DNA from: Anabas testudineus
Taxonomy: Eukaryota > Chordata > Actinopteri > Anabantiformes > Anabantidae
Reading direction: 5' to 3'
NCBI RefSeq assembly: GCF_900324465.2
Contig: NC_046610.1
Coordinates: 11,162,484-11,226,483 of the forward strand
DNA length: 64,000 bases
In this document: in pieces, positions 34,858 to 46,700 of the stretch
Numbering within the stretch: the first letter of the stretch is position 1
How the letters are laid out: the number at the start of each line of letters is the position of its first letter
Program-made: the position numbers and the translations under genes
The notes under the pieces: generated by a model
What the model saw: the letters and a program-made list of their open reading frames with translations, nothing else
Told to the model about the DNA's origin: nothing
Databases searched by the model: none

Positions 34858-37316
34858 TTATAAGCTTAAATCCACTATAATATGCTCAAAAACCATTGAT
34901 TTGCCCTTGAAGCTGGAGGAGAAAATAAAATTCCTCCGGTCATTCGTCACCACTGTAAACGACCGGGGAGACTGCACATAAATGTCCTTGAACTTGTGAA
35001 AGGTTTTGGTCTCCGCATCCCAAAGATAGATCTGTGTGAACGAGTAATCACTGCCGAGAGCGAGGTAGTGTCTGTCTGTGATGGTAAAAGGTTGGAGGAT
35101 CATCGCTCCTCGAGAGGGCAGAGCCTGCACCTCTGTGAACTGCTTGTTGGTCCATTTGAGGACTTTGGAGTCACCGATGTAGCACGTCATGGCCAGATAC
35201 AAGTCGGCATCCAAACGAAAAGCTTTGACTGCCACCACGTCATCGACATTTGGGATTTCACTGTTAAATACAAACTTCTGCGTGCTTTTGTTCCACACGT
35301 AGATGACAGGCGTCTGAGAGCGACTGGTCAGGATGAGGTAGAACTTCCCCTCCGCCTCAACAAACTCAGCATCTGTGTCACGAAACCACTCATGGAGAAA
35401 CTGGTAGGAGTAGAAACCAGTTTCATTGCGGTCTGGTTGATCAGTCCACTTGTACAGAGTTGACAGTCCCGCCTTAGAGCTGTCCACAATCAAAAAGTAC
35501 CAATCTCTATCTATTTGGAAAACCTCAATATCATTTGGCTTTGAGATATTGAAGACCTCAATGGTTTGAAATTTCGTGAACTTGTTTTGTTGAGCATCAA
35601 ACCTGTAAACGTGGGAGCCCCCAAAAAGCTGGGTGACAATTATCAAGACATGGTCATCTATCAGGACCGACTTGCATCCAGCGACAGACTTCCCTATGAG
35701 GAGAAAATGGATGGGATAAGTTCATTGTTCGAATTATATAATAAAGCTTTATCACTTAAAATGACTCTGAATGGCTTTCGTCAAACCTGTTATATTGTCA
35801 AATTTTCTGAAATTCATTTCAATGTGGTCCCACTCCATGACCACGCAGCTGTTGGAGTTTGGTGCAGCCATCGCCACATAGATGTCCTCTTTAAAGGAGA
35901 AAATGTCTGCTGACATGGACTGAATGGGAATGGACTGATGACGCACAAAGTCTGTGACATGAAGACAAAAACAGAAAGTGTTGGTCTGCTGACACAGTGA
36001 AAGAGTGTAAACGTTCGGGACCTTCCTGCTTAAATCACATTTTATCTGCTGGGAAAAGATTCTAGGTGACAGATCTGTGTGGAGTCAGAGCAAACATATT
36101 ATTTAATGTGCATGGTTTTCATCTGTTTTGGTTTTTATGTTCTTCAGTATTTTGCGAACTACTGAAAATCATGGCCTGGACAGCTAATAAATGTATATAA
36201 AAAATATTTATTATTATGGCAAAAAGCTTGACTGAGAAATAGATGAAGAAACAAAAGCTACACCACATTATTTTGAGGAACATTCATTATTTCGAAATAG
36301 TTCAGACTAAAAACGAAAAGCGTGACAATTTTTTCCTGTTGCCTTATTTGTTTATTATATTTTCTCAGTAGTATGGATGAATAAATATGTGTATATACAT
36401 TTGTGTTTTTTGTATGTGTTAGCAGGTCCAGAGCCTGTTTGTGTGCTTTTAAGTAAAGAATACTGCATGGTAGTGTCCTGTTGAATTATTCAGTTGTATT
36501 GATTTGTTATTCTCTTTCTTTTAACATTTTAACATTTCATCATGTGCCTGTGAGCATTCATAAACCTCTCCGAAGATGCACTTGTCATTTTACCTGTGGA
36601 GATACACTCGCCCGGTGGAATAGGAAGGTCATTGAGCCGCTTGCCCTTCATGTCACTGGGGCCCGCGCAGAAGACATCGGACACTGTGGCGTTTGTGTTT
36701 TTCAGCCATGTCATCAGCCACTTGTTCTCACAGCTGCACTGGAAAGAGTTGCCTCGGAGATCACTGGCGGATGACAGAGAGGGAATCAACAACATTTACT
36801 GAATTAGTTTTGGATATGTTAGCTGGTAGAAACAACAAAATATTCAAAATAGAAGAAAAGATGTTTGAGATGCCACAAAGAGTCAAGATGGTACAGTGAA
36901 TAATTCCAGGTTCAGATTTAATGCATTATGTTAATCCATCACTGCCATTTTTCCACTGTTGCAAGAACAATTTTTAAATTGTTAATTAAAACAACAACTG
37001 CATCTCTAAATAAAACTCACCCTGCAGCAGTGACGCACTAATATTGATGTGGACAGACACACACACTTAATTCTTTTGCTTTCAGTATTATTATGCTGCT
37101 GAAGACAAAGCACAGTCTGAGTCAGCTTCACTTTGGAGTGCAAAGTGGAAAAAACACACACACAGAAAAACACACACACACACACACACACACTGCTGAC
37201 ACCACAACTGCTTACTCACAGTTCCAGCAATGAGTCCAAGTCAAAAAAGAGATCTCTTGGCAGAAACCTCAGCTGGTTATTGGCAAGGGAGCTGAACCGG
37301 AGACACAAGGAGACCA

Positions 37317-37357
<41 letters not shown>

Positions 37358-38456
37358 TAGTCATTTCATTGTTTTACATTAGTCCTGAAACTCTTTGATT
37401 GGCTGACAGACTTACAGATGTGTCAAATCTCGCAGACCCCGAAAAGCATTTTTGGTGATTGTTTCAATCTTGTTCCCTTCAATAAATCTGTTCAATGGAA
37501 AGTAAAAGAGTTATCTCACATATTATCTGGTTAAACATTTGTAAACACTGGGTAGAGACACAGATCTCTGTCTGTAGCTGCCATTTTTACTTTTTAATGA
37601 CGAAAATATGTGATTGTATTTGTATTTTCAGTGTATTTTAGTGTATTTATGTTAACTGTAAATAAATGAATAACAATTCAACTGCATCACAACACATGAT
37701 GTCACATTACAACGAGAAAGGAGTGTGTTTACAAAAGTAATACTCACAAATATTCTAGATGTGGAAGACCAGAGAAAGCATCATCTTTGATTGTGGTGAG
37801 AGAATTTGCATTTAGAAGCCTGTAATGAAGACAATAATAATAATAATCCCACAATCCATCAATGCTACTCACTCAAAATGTAAAACTAATAACCTAAGCA
37901 TTCCTCTCTGGCACGTTTGCTCTCCAGCTTATTTGTTGCTTAATTGTTAGACTAATTATTAATTACTCATAAATCAAGGGCACTTTTACATGACAAATTG
38001 CACTTACAGCAGCTGAAGAGAAGGCATGAGTGAAAACATCCCCTCTGTAATTTCAGCAATCGAGCCATTCACCATGCTCCTGTTTGGAAAGAGACAAACA
38101 AATCCAATTTATATTCAAGCTGGGACATTTTAACACTCGGTACCAGACACGGCGAGTGCCAACTCTGCGGAGAGGCGCAGATTTGCAAAGAAGCCTCTTC
38201 CATCCCCGCAGCACTAATTGGTTTGTGCTTTACTAACAAACTGATCCTACTTTAGCTCAGGAATGAGTGTTGCTACTCACAGGGAGTTGATCTCATTCGG
38301 TATAGTCCGTGGCATCTGTGAAGTGCCGACGCAGATGATCGTCTCCTTGGAGCAGGAGCATCCTGAAGGACATTTGAAATTCCTTTTCGATTCAACTGCT
38401 CCATAAATATACAGGAGCGCAAAACCTGCAAGCAGCCACTGCTTAGCAGATGTCAT
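34858..38456 (-). CDS. Leucine-rich glioma-inactivated protein LGI2, 8 exons, 544 aa
   Basis: LGI proteins are secreted neuronal ligands that bind ADAM22/23-type receptors at synapses and axons. Exons in transcript order: 38281-38456, 38008-38079, 37748-37819, 37416-37487, 37220-37291, 36594-36763, 35787-35951, 34858-35693. A signal peptide (about 1-23) precedes the N-cap cysteines CPSGCSCS. Four 72-bp exons each encode one LRR, and exon 6 encodes the C-cap (CSCENKWL). Seven EPTP/EAR repeats forming a beta-propeller fill the last two exons. The ending FEHIIVDLSL and length (human LGI2 545 aa) favour LGI2 over LGI1. Teleosts may keep two lgi2 copies; I cannot say which this is. A REST-type site lies upstream. 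Confidence 0.95.
37147..37192. repeat. (CA)n microsatellite, interrupted
   Basis: Two AC runs split by AGAAAA in lgi2 intron 5, close to a splice donor. Confidence 0.85.
37319..37356. repeat. (CA)n microsatellite
   Basis: About 18 AC units in lgi2 intron 4, some 28 bp upstream of the 72-bp LRR exon at 37,220-37,291. Confidence 0.95.
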
Positions 38457-41400
38457 GTTTCTCTTTTAATAGCAGTAAATAAGAGCGAGGTCAGCGCTGG
38501 CAGCAGCTCATTTAATCCGCGGGGTGGACATCAAACTGCAGCAGTGGAGAAGAAATCCCTGACACAGGCTGATACGGCTGCAGCTGCGTCCCGGAAGGCT
38601 GCTTCAGAGTAAAAAACAAAAAAACAAAAACAACAATAGATTAGTTATCACAATGTTGTTTTTTCTGTGTGGCAAAAAGCAGCATATGAGCATGCAGGTA
38701 ATTAACTATTTAAATTAAGAGATCAGAGGTTCAGCACCGTGGAGAGAGTTTTTACATCCACAGAGTTTACGTGACCCGCAATATAACTAACTAAATGGTG
38801 ACTAAACAAATAAATCATGGGTAAAATAAATATGCAGCCCTGTTTCCACCAGTTTTAACCGACTGAGTCTTTTACTCACAAGGAGGAACATCAATGCCAA
38901 CCTCCACCTGTGGGGGCGGTGATGCGCCAAAAGGAAAAAAAAAGTCAGAGGAAGACGCAGAAGAAGAAACAGTGCAGCCATAAGTTTAATTAAATGTAAA
39001 CATTTAGTAAATTAACTATTATTAACTCACAGTTTGACTCTAATTTCTCTCTGTTAACGATGGCGACACGTTTTGCATCAAAGGAGCAATTTTCACTTAA
39101 TCTGCGCTTAAAGAAAAAAAATCCATAATTCAATATGTGACACAGAAACTCCACAGAGGTCAAGTTCCTAAACATCCTCTGTGTTAAAAATCTGATCTGA
39201 AATGCACGAAGCTGATGTATTAATTTAAATCACAAAGCAGCTGGATGCGTGTTGAGAGTTGTACATGTGTGATGTTGAGGGATTGGACCACTAGAGGGAA
39301 GCTGCTGATAACCAGTCACTGCTTCTCTCCAGTGTTTTGTTGTATATCTGCCTTCATAAGACATCAGCAGGAATGGGAATTTTAAATGATCAATTTTTCA
39401 TTTTCAAAATACTAAACCAGAGTGTCCTACAGTGTATTGGTAGACTGTGGTTATAGGGAAAATACAGATTTGGCTCCTACAGTGGTGGATGTTGTTTTTC
39501 ACATTACATTAGTATAAATATATTTATTATCATAAATATAATTTAAATATAAGTTAAAGCCAATTCATAATTAATGTGAAATAAAAGCAACACCTCAGCA
39601 CCACTGAGAACAACACTACACAGACACTATTTATTCTATTTCTCTTGTTACAGTATACACCTTATTGCAATTTTCTCGTATGAAACAACAAAAGAAACAA
39701 CGTTGATAAATCTGGACATATGAACAGAGCAACTACATAATGTAGAAGATAAAGGAAATATATAAACTGTATAAAATGATGCTATAAAACTTGAAAATAA
39801 TACATAATAAATGTTTCATATGTTATAAGACATTAGAACAACAAGGTCACAATTATAGTCTATATAATGAATAAAACAATTTGACAGGAGTCTATTTAGT
39901 GCTTGTTTCATTCATGTGTGCTTCATAACATTGTCTCTTAAGTCACTGTATCTGCAAATCAAATTAATTTCTCCACTACATTTATTCTCTCATGAATGGA
40001 GCCTAGTGTCATTATTCATAGAAAGAAGTAAACAATAGGGTTGTTAGTTGTGGCAGCAGGTCCTAACAAGGTGCTGACCTTTGATGGAGGACCAGTAGTC
40101 TATGAGCATGAATGAAATCAAATACCCATTGCCAGAAGGGAGCAACCGTACATGTCTGCCATTGCTTGCATAATTCATGACAGCTCTGCATCTAGCATTG
40201 CTGTTTTTAGGTTAGAGTATCCCTGAAACACTCAGGACACGTGCAAACTGAAACCAGATGAGGCCACAGCAGACATCTCCTCGCTATTCCTTTCTAGACA
40301 ACCGACAAGATGTGATTAAGGAACTGCAAACACCTACGTGAAGAGGGAAATTTTCTATACTTTAATCTGTAAAATCCATATTATTAATGTCATATTATTA
40401 CCTTTTGCTCATGTCTCAGATGTCTGTCCAATTTTATGAACCCAATAAAGTGAACGTGTTTTCTTTTGGATACTCCTAAATCAAAACACAACGTCTAATA
40501 TTACTGGTGACAGCACTTCAAATTTATCCAATAAGTCTACATTTTTGTAATCTGTCCACTATGGCCAACGTGTCCAACACAAATAAACCAATCCACTGAA
40601 TCAGCAGCTGTAAATATTATTAAGCTGATACTAAATTAATTCAGGCTCTGCAGCTCCAAATAATTATTATCAATCAAGCATTAGTGAACATTTCATGTAA
40701 CTTTAATGAAGCAGCTTGTAACATCTTATAAACCATTTATGATCAGAGTCATGTAAATATATAATATAGCCTGATGTGTATGAACTTCACATTTTAATAT
40801 TATAATCTCCACTGAACAGCACTGTCATTATTAGTAGGTTAACTGTCTAAGCTCCCATATCCCGTGAACCAGCTCACATGTGACACCGTCTGTCTTCCTG
40901 ACAGAACTTAAGAGGTTTTAATATAAAACAATTTGTGACGTGCATATTATAAAAGCTTACACAACCTGACGTACTGCTAGTGTTAATGGGATCCCTTTTA
41001 TTTATTTATTTATCGGTAAAGTCGTTTTTTATTAATTTCTAATATGCTATTTAGCAAATCAGTAAGGTCCATTTAAAAATGTTGGTTGCGATAAAGTGTT
41101 TTAAGTGAACTATTCAATAATAATAATAATTAAATATCCTATTTTATCTAAAAAAAATACTTCTCACTGTCATGTATTGCATGTTTTCTTATTAGTTAAA
41201 CATAGTACATCATATATGCAAAATCACCACTTTCAAAACAATCTCTATTATATTATTGCACTAAAGTGTCCATTCATTAAATAACATTACTTTAATGATG
41301 AAACTTGTAAAGCTGAAGCTGATTTCATTTATTCAATGCAGCTAGATAGACTGAGGTTTTGCCCTCAGACAATGATGATGTTAATGCATCATCAATTTGT

Positions 41401-43600
41401 AAATCTGCAAAGTAACTAGTAACTAAATATGTCAGTTAAATGTCATCATGTTTTAAAAAGTACTATGGAAATACCCGAGTTGAAAGCACAAGCATGAAAC
41501 TTGTACTTTCTACCCCTGTTCAAAAGTCTACAACTGCCCCAGTCGTCTGTAAGCAGAGAGTTTGTGAAACCGTTTGGATAAGACCCTCCAGACCCACATC
41601 AGCTCTGTAAGTGGACAAACAGCGGATGACCAACAGCTGTCAACTCTGAAACTCTGTCACTGTCGAATCAACACTTGTTAACGCTGGAAGATTTGCTGTG
41701 TTACTGTTCAGCGAATCCCTCAAACGCAGTTATTCTTAGGGCAGGTACATGCTGTGTATCAAGCAGCGGCTGTAGTGTATCGACATCATCTGAAATGTCT
41801 TCACATGGACTGTTCGCGGCGCTGATTAATGGTTCTCATGATTTCACACCTGCTGTTTTAATGTAGCCACTGTAAGAAACTGATCTCAAGATGCTTGCGT
41901 GAGCGGTGTCCCCATCTTAAATAGCTGCCTAAATTTATCAGCTTCAGTCAGTTCAACCTGTGTTCATGACTTGGCACCGAAGGAGGAAATTAAAACTTTA
42001 ATGGCTCAGAGTTTAAGGAAAATGAATATCACATGTACAGTGTTTTTCAAGAGATGTCCACTACAGACTGCACAAGTGTTTGCACAATCATTTTATCATG
42101 AAAGTAAGTTGATTTTAATGGATATGATTACCATAAATATATAGATAATTTAAATACAGAGTACAGAAATGTGATTTAATGGCAACTACAGCTAAAATTG
42201 ATTGATGTAAAATTCAATCTTCAGTCAGGATCTTTCTTTCTTTACTTTACCTTCTTATTGTTTTTTGGCAGTGTGAGGATAACATGCTTTATCTATTTGA
42301 AATATAATATAACTTGAGCTGTTGGCAGAGCCACCTTTAATTACTTTGTACCATATACAGTTTCATATTTTAGTCCAGTGGTCCAAACATCACATGAGAA
42401 ATCTGATAAGCCTGTGAGATAATTATTATTTTTTCTCTTATCTTTGCTTCTCCCTGAAATATTAAGATAAGTTGACCTTTTTATTCAAACTGTTGAAACT
42501 ATTTTTATAAAACCATTTCAAAAGTTAAGAGGGGAAACTGAATAAACTCATAGATGTGAAAAATGGCAAGAGGCTCCTTTATTTGAACAGTTCACAAACC
42601 TAAAAGGTCAGAAAACACTGATTTAATGCTAATTTAAACCTATATATTTCCTAAGCTCATCACATTTTTAAGTGTAAAGCTCCAGTCAATAAATGCAGCG
42701 TGAAGTAGTGAAACGTACAATATTCCTGGTGAAAAGTGGACTTGTTTATTCCTTATCACACTGAGGGTAAATGTGGGATTTGAGGGTGACAAATGCTTTA
42801 TACCGGTGGCATCTGTCCTTGATATTGCTGTCAATGTGCCCTCCACATGGAGCAACTGTTGGCCCAGCCCCTCCCTGCTGCATACCACCAGTCTGGGGCC
42901 CAGTCCAGAAACAACACTTGTGTCTTCAACACTTAGACCGAGCTCCAATAACTGTATCATTATTATGCAAGACGGTCTGATTCAGCATTGTTTCCTGATA
43001 ACAAACATCCTTATCAAACAAACACCTACCCCATTTAGTTTTGTCCAACCTCCAACGAGCCCTGCACAGCTCAAGTGGTTTGAAGGGGGACTAAACTCTG
43101 GACAGAAATTAACCTTGTACTATATCTGCAGATGAACTGATGGGCTTGAATCATTTAGCTGCAGTGGTGAATATTAATTTTCAACAAGGGTAGATAGCTG
43201 CTCAACAACTGGGGAGACCACTGATGAATTCTATTAGTGCCGTGATTACAGGCAGCATAGTGTAAGATTCAAGTCTGTAAATGACTGGTTCATATTTTTA
43301 TCTTTATTATTATTTTACATTTTGTCCATTTTGTGAAAACAATCAACCAGCAGCCTAATAAATCTTTTTCTGAACAAATAAACACATCTAAATCTTGTAT
43401 ATATAACTTAATATTTACGCACAGCATCAACTTATGATAAATAGATAACAGTGGTTACTGGTTAACTTCCTTTACCTAAAACAAAGTCTCTGTCACAGCT
43501 TCATTAATTTGACATATTTTATTGTAACTTTCTGTGTATAAATTAAATTATTATTTATTATTATGATTATAGATAATAATAAATGGGATTTTCCTTGGGA
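38457..43600. other. Intergenic between lgi2 and c4orf54
   Basis: The first 400 bp is the lgi2 upstream region with the RE1 site. The remaining roughly 4.7 kb is AT-rich and shows no splice-bounded exon or familiar protein. Overlapping open frames on both strands at 42,640-43,135 and a 63-codon frame at 41,675 have no recognisable content. SEPSECS, which follows LGI2 in the human order, is not here. Confidence 0.55.
38730..38746 (+). promoter_or_regulatory. RE1/NRSE site (REST/NRSF binding) upstream of lgi2
   Basis: TTCAGCACCGTGGAGAG matches the 17-position RE1 consensus NTYAGMRCCNNRGMSAG at every defined base. It lies 274 bp upstream of the lgi2 start codon, in reverse orientation to the gene. 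REST silences neuronal genes in non-neuronal cells, and LGI genes are neuronal, so a functional role is plausible but inferred. Confidence 0.7.
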
Positions 43601-43680
43601 CTCTCCCTCCCTCTCTCTCTCTAACTCCCTCCCTCCCTCTCTCTCCCCCTCCCACCCTCCTCGCTCTCTGCCATCTCTTC
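43601..43680 (+). repeat. Pyrimidine-rich (CT/CCCT) tract
   Basis: Nearly uninterrupted C/T sequence with CCCTCCCTCTCTCTC units, ending about 80 bp before the c4orf54 start codon. It may lie in the promoter or 5'UTR. Such GA/CT tracts are frequent near vertebrate promoters. Confidence 0.7.
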
Positions 43681-43759
43681 GCTCCAGTCTGCAGAGTTTT
43701 CCGTCCTGTGTCAGGATAACATCGTAAACGAGGACCACCTGACGGTAAGACCGGACTAA

Positions 43760-46700
43760 ATGGAAGCAGCGGAGGAAACTCTCACTTACCGAGATGACAC
43801 CGGACTTCACAGGAAGCTGCTCCCAGAGGACAAGGATAAGGACAACACGGAGAGGAAGATCCGCGCCACCGAGACAGAAAGCGACGAGTCCAATTATGTG
43901 GATCTGGACATGAAACCAGAAGGCGCAAAAACAGTGAAAGTGAGTTTCACCAGCAACGGGAATCAGCTGTCTGTCATCAAATGCGACAGTTCAAAGCAGG
44001 AGGAGCACGAAAAGGAGATCAAAATCATTTCCGATGACTGTGTTGATGAGCAGTCCCCTGACAAGGGGGCCACCGTCCCTGGACCCATTTCGGGTGAGCC
44101 TCCGCTGACCAAACTTCCCAACACGCATCAGGACCCGGCCGAGCTCGACCCGAGTGACTGCAGCGAGCATATGTGCAGTGAGAGTGATGAGCTCCAGTAC
44201 ACGGATATATATCTGAACAGCAAAACAGAGTCTGATGACAGTGTGAGCGCCGTGCTGTCCGACCACTGCGGCTCGGACACCGTGGAGGACGAGTCTCACT
44301 ACATCACGACGCACGAAATCCAGCTGACCGAGCTCGACCACGATGTAGATTACGATCTGGGGCGAGGGACCTGTTGGGACTTTGAAGACGACAACCTGGT
44401 TTATTCCTTTGTGGATTACGCCTCTTTTGAAAGTGATGAAACGCAGGAGGGCACTTTGATACTGGAGGGCAGGAGCCAGGCGAAAGTGCAGTCTAATCTT
44501 GGTGAAGCAGTTGTCACCACCGAACAGGAGGAGAGTGATCTTTGTGACTCGGACAAATGCGCCAGTTCCGACGAAAGCGTGTGTAAAAACCAAAGTGAGG
44601 ACGTGAATGAAGGGACATTTCATTTATCAATACAGACCTCTCCCAGGGCGGTGAACGACCCCGTCAAAATCATTGACAACAGCACCGGTGGCTTCATAGA
44701 ACATTTTGGAGACAGGAGCCACTTCTCTTTTGTGAGCTCTGGCGCCAGAGCGGGCCCCTTGTGCGATAGAGCCCAGTATTTCATTCCTGCGCCGGGGCGT
44801 CAGCACCTTGCAACCAAACTGAGACGGAAAGATATTAATGAGTACTCCAGTGGAGCGTCCAGCTCCATTAGTGAGCTGGATGACGCTGATAAAGAGGTGC
44901 GTAATTTAACCGCCAAGTCTTTCCGGAGCTTGGCATGTCCATACTTCGATGCCATAAATCTCAGCACATCTAGTGAGTCATCTGTGTCGGAATATGGCCT
45001 AAATAAATGGTCAGCCTATGTGGACTGGAATTATGGAAACATCTCCCGGGGCGGAGAGGGGAGCGTAATTGCGCACAAGACTTCGAGCGCAACATTGGAA
45101 ATGAAGACTGTGTCCAGTAAGAGGCATGGCAAGTCTATCAGCAGCACGAAGGCTCCACAAACCAAAATGTGTGAAGGGGGCAAGAGAACAACTTCCCAAC
45201 AAACGTCAACCTCTTGCAAAAAGATCGAACTGAAAGATCCCGCCCAGTCAAAGCAGCGTGGAGTGACGCTGAATTTACGGTGCAATGTTGAAGCACCCGA
45301 AGGAACGCGGCGCCCCAAATGCTCCAAGAACACATGTAATGAAGTCAGTGGGACTGTGTTGTCCAGGTCAGGGTGTGAGATGCAGTATCACCACACAGAC
45401 GGCACGGGAGACACACACAAACGGGCAATTTTTGCATCAAGCCTGTTAAAAAATGTGATTTCCAAAAAGATGCAGTTTGAACAGGAGCGCAAAATGGAGA
45501 GGGGAGAAATTTGTGACAAACACCCGCCACTGTCTTCGTCTTTACACTTAAATCAAGATGGGACGAGAGAAAAGAGTCTGGGAAGGGGTTTGCACAGACA
45601 AATCTCAGAATCAGGCTTTGGATTCATTGTTAATTCTGCTGATGAGGGAAGCAGAACTAGTTCCTGTGAGCCTACAGAAGAGCAGAAAGCACCAGATAGA
45701 TCAGAAAAAGAACAAGAGGAACCTGTAAAACTGGGTAACAGTCAAAATAGTGCATTTAATTTGCTAAAAGAAGATAATTCAGAACCTGTAAAGAAGGCGG
45801 AGCCCAAAGCTGTAAGTGACACACAGCCGACAGCAAAGGCAGAAGTAGACACCAGCACCATGCTGACAAAACTTCTGTTTGTTCCAAGCTGCCAGCGTCT
45901 TTCAAAAAGGAAGGATTTTACAGAAGACTTAACTAGCAACACAATAGAGACAGGCACATCTGCAGGGGCACAGAAATGTGAGAGAGAGTTCAAAACAGCC
46001 AATAATGGAAACATAGTAGGCAATGAAGAAAAGCAGAATAGGGGGAAAACACCTGAGATAAAAATATGTCTGAAAAACGTGAAAGAAAATAAAGGCTGTA
46101 CGCTGAATATTGCCAACTTGTTAACCCCTAAAATAAATCACCACACTGTCAACACCTACAGACCAGCAGATGATGCTAAGTCGCACATTTTATCTGTAAC
46201 AGATAAAGTTCCAAATTTCACAGTTAGAGACATAAGAGACACCAAGTGCAAGTTTCAAACACCAATATATCATGTCAGGGATGTGCGTAAATTGGTAAAA
46301 AGTTCATATCGCTTTGTCTCTCTGGATAACAGTGACAGTAAATGTACAACAGTAGTTGATAAACCTGAGGAAAAATCCAAAAAGGAACCAGTTAAACATG
46401 TGTTACCATCTCCAATAGTGATTAAATGTCACTCTGTTAAAACTAATGTTAAGTCAGAGTCAGCTGAGGCGTCACACGCACAAGAAGACGCAGGCAGTGA
46501 AAACACACCATCACATTGCACGACTAGCAGGGTACCACCTATTGTATCCAAACACTTAGAAACTCAACAGAATCCTGACACCAAACTAGCGAAACAGAGG
46601 CAAGACAAGTTCACAGGTGAGGCAGCTGAGTGGAGAAATGAGCCTACGTTACCGAAACAGGCTGCGATAGAGAAACTCAAAGCTGCAGTCAAAACAATGG

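Noticed and set aside
43991-44623. 210-codon minus-strand open frame
   Set aside because: It is antisense to the c4orf54 exon and matches nothing known.
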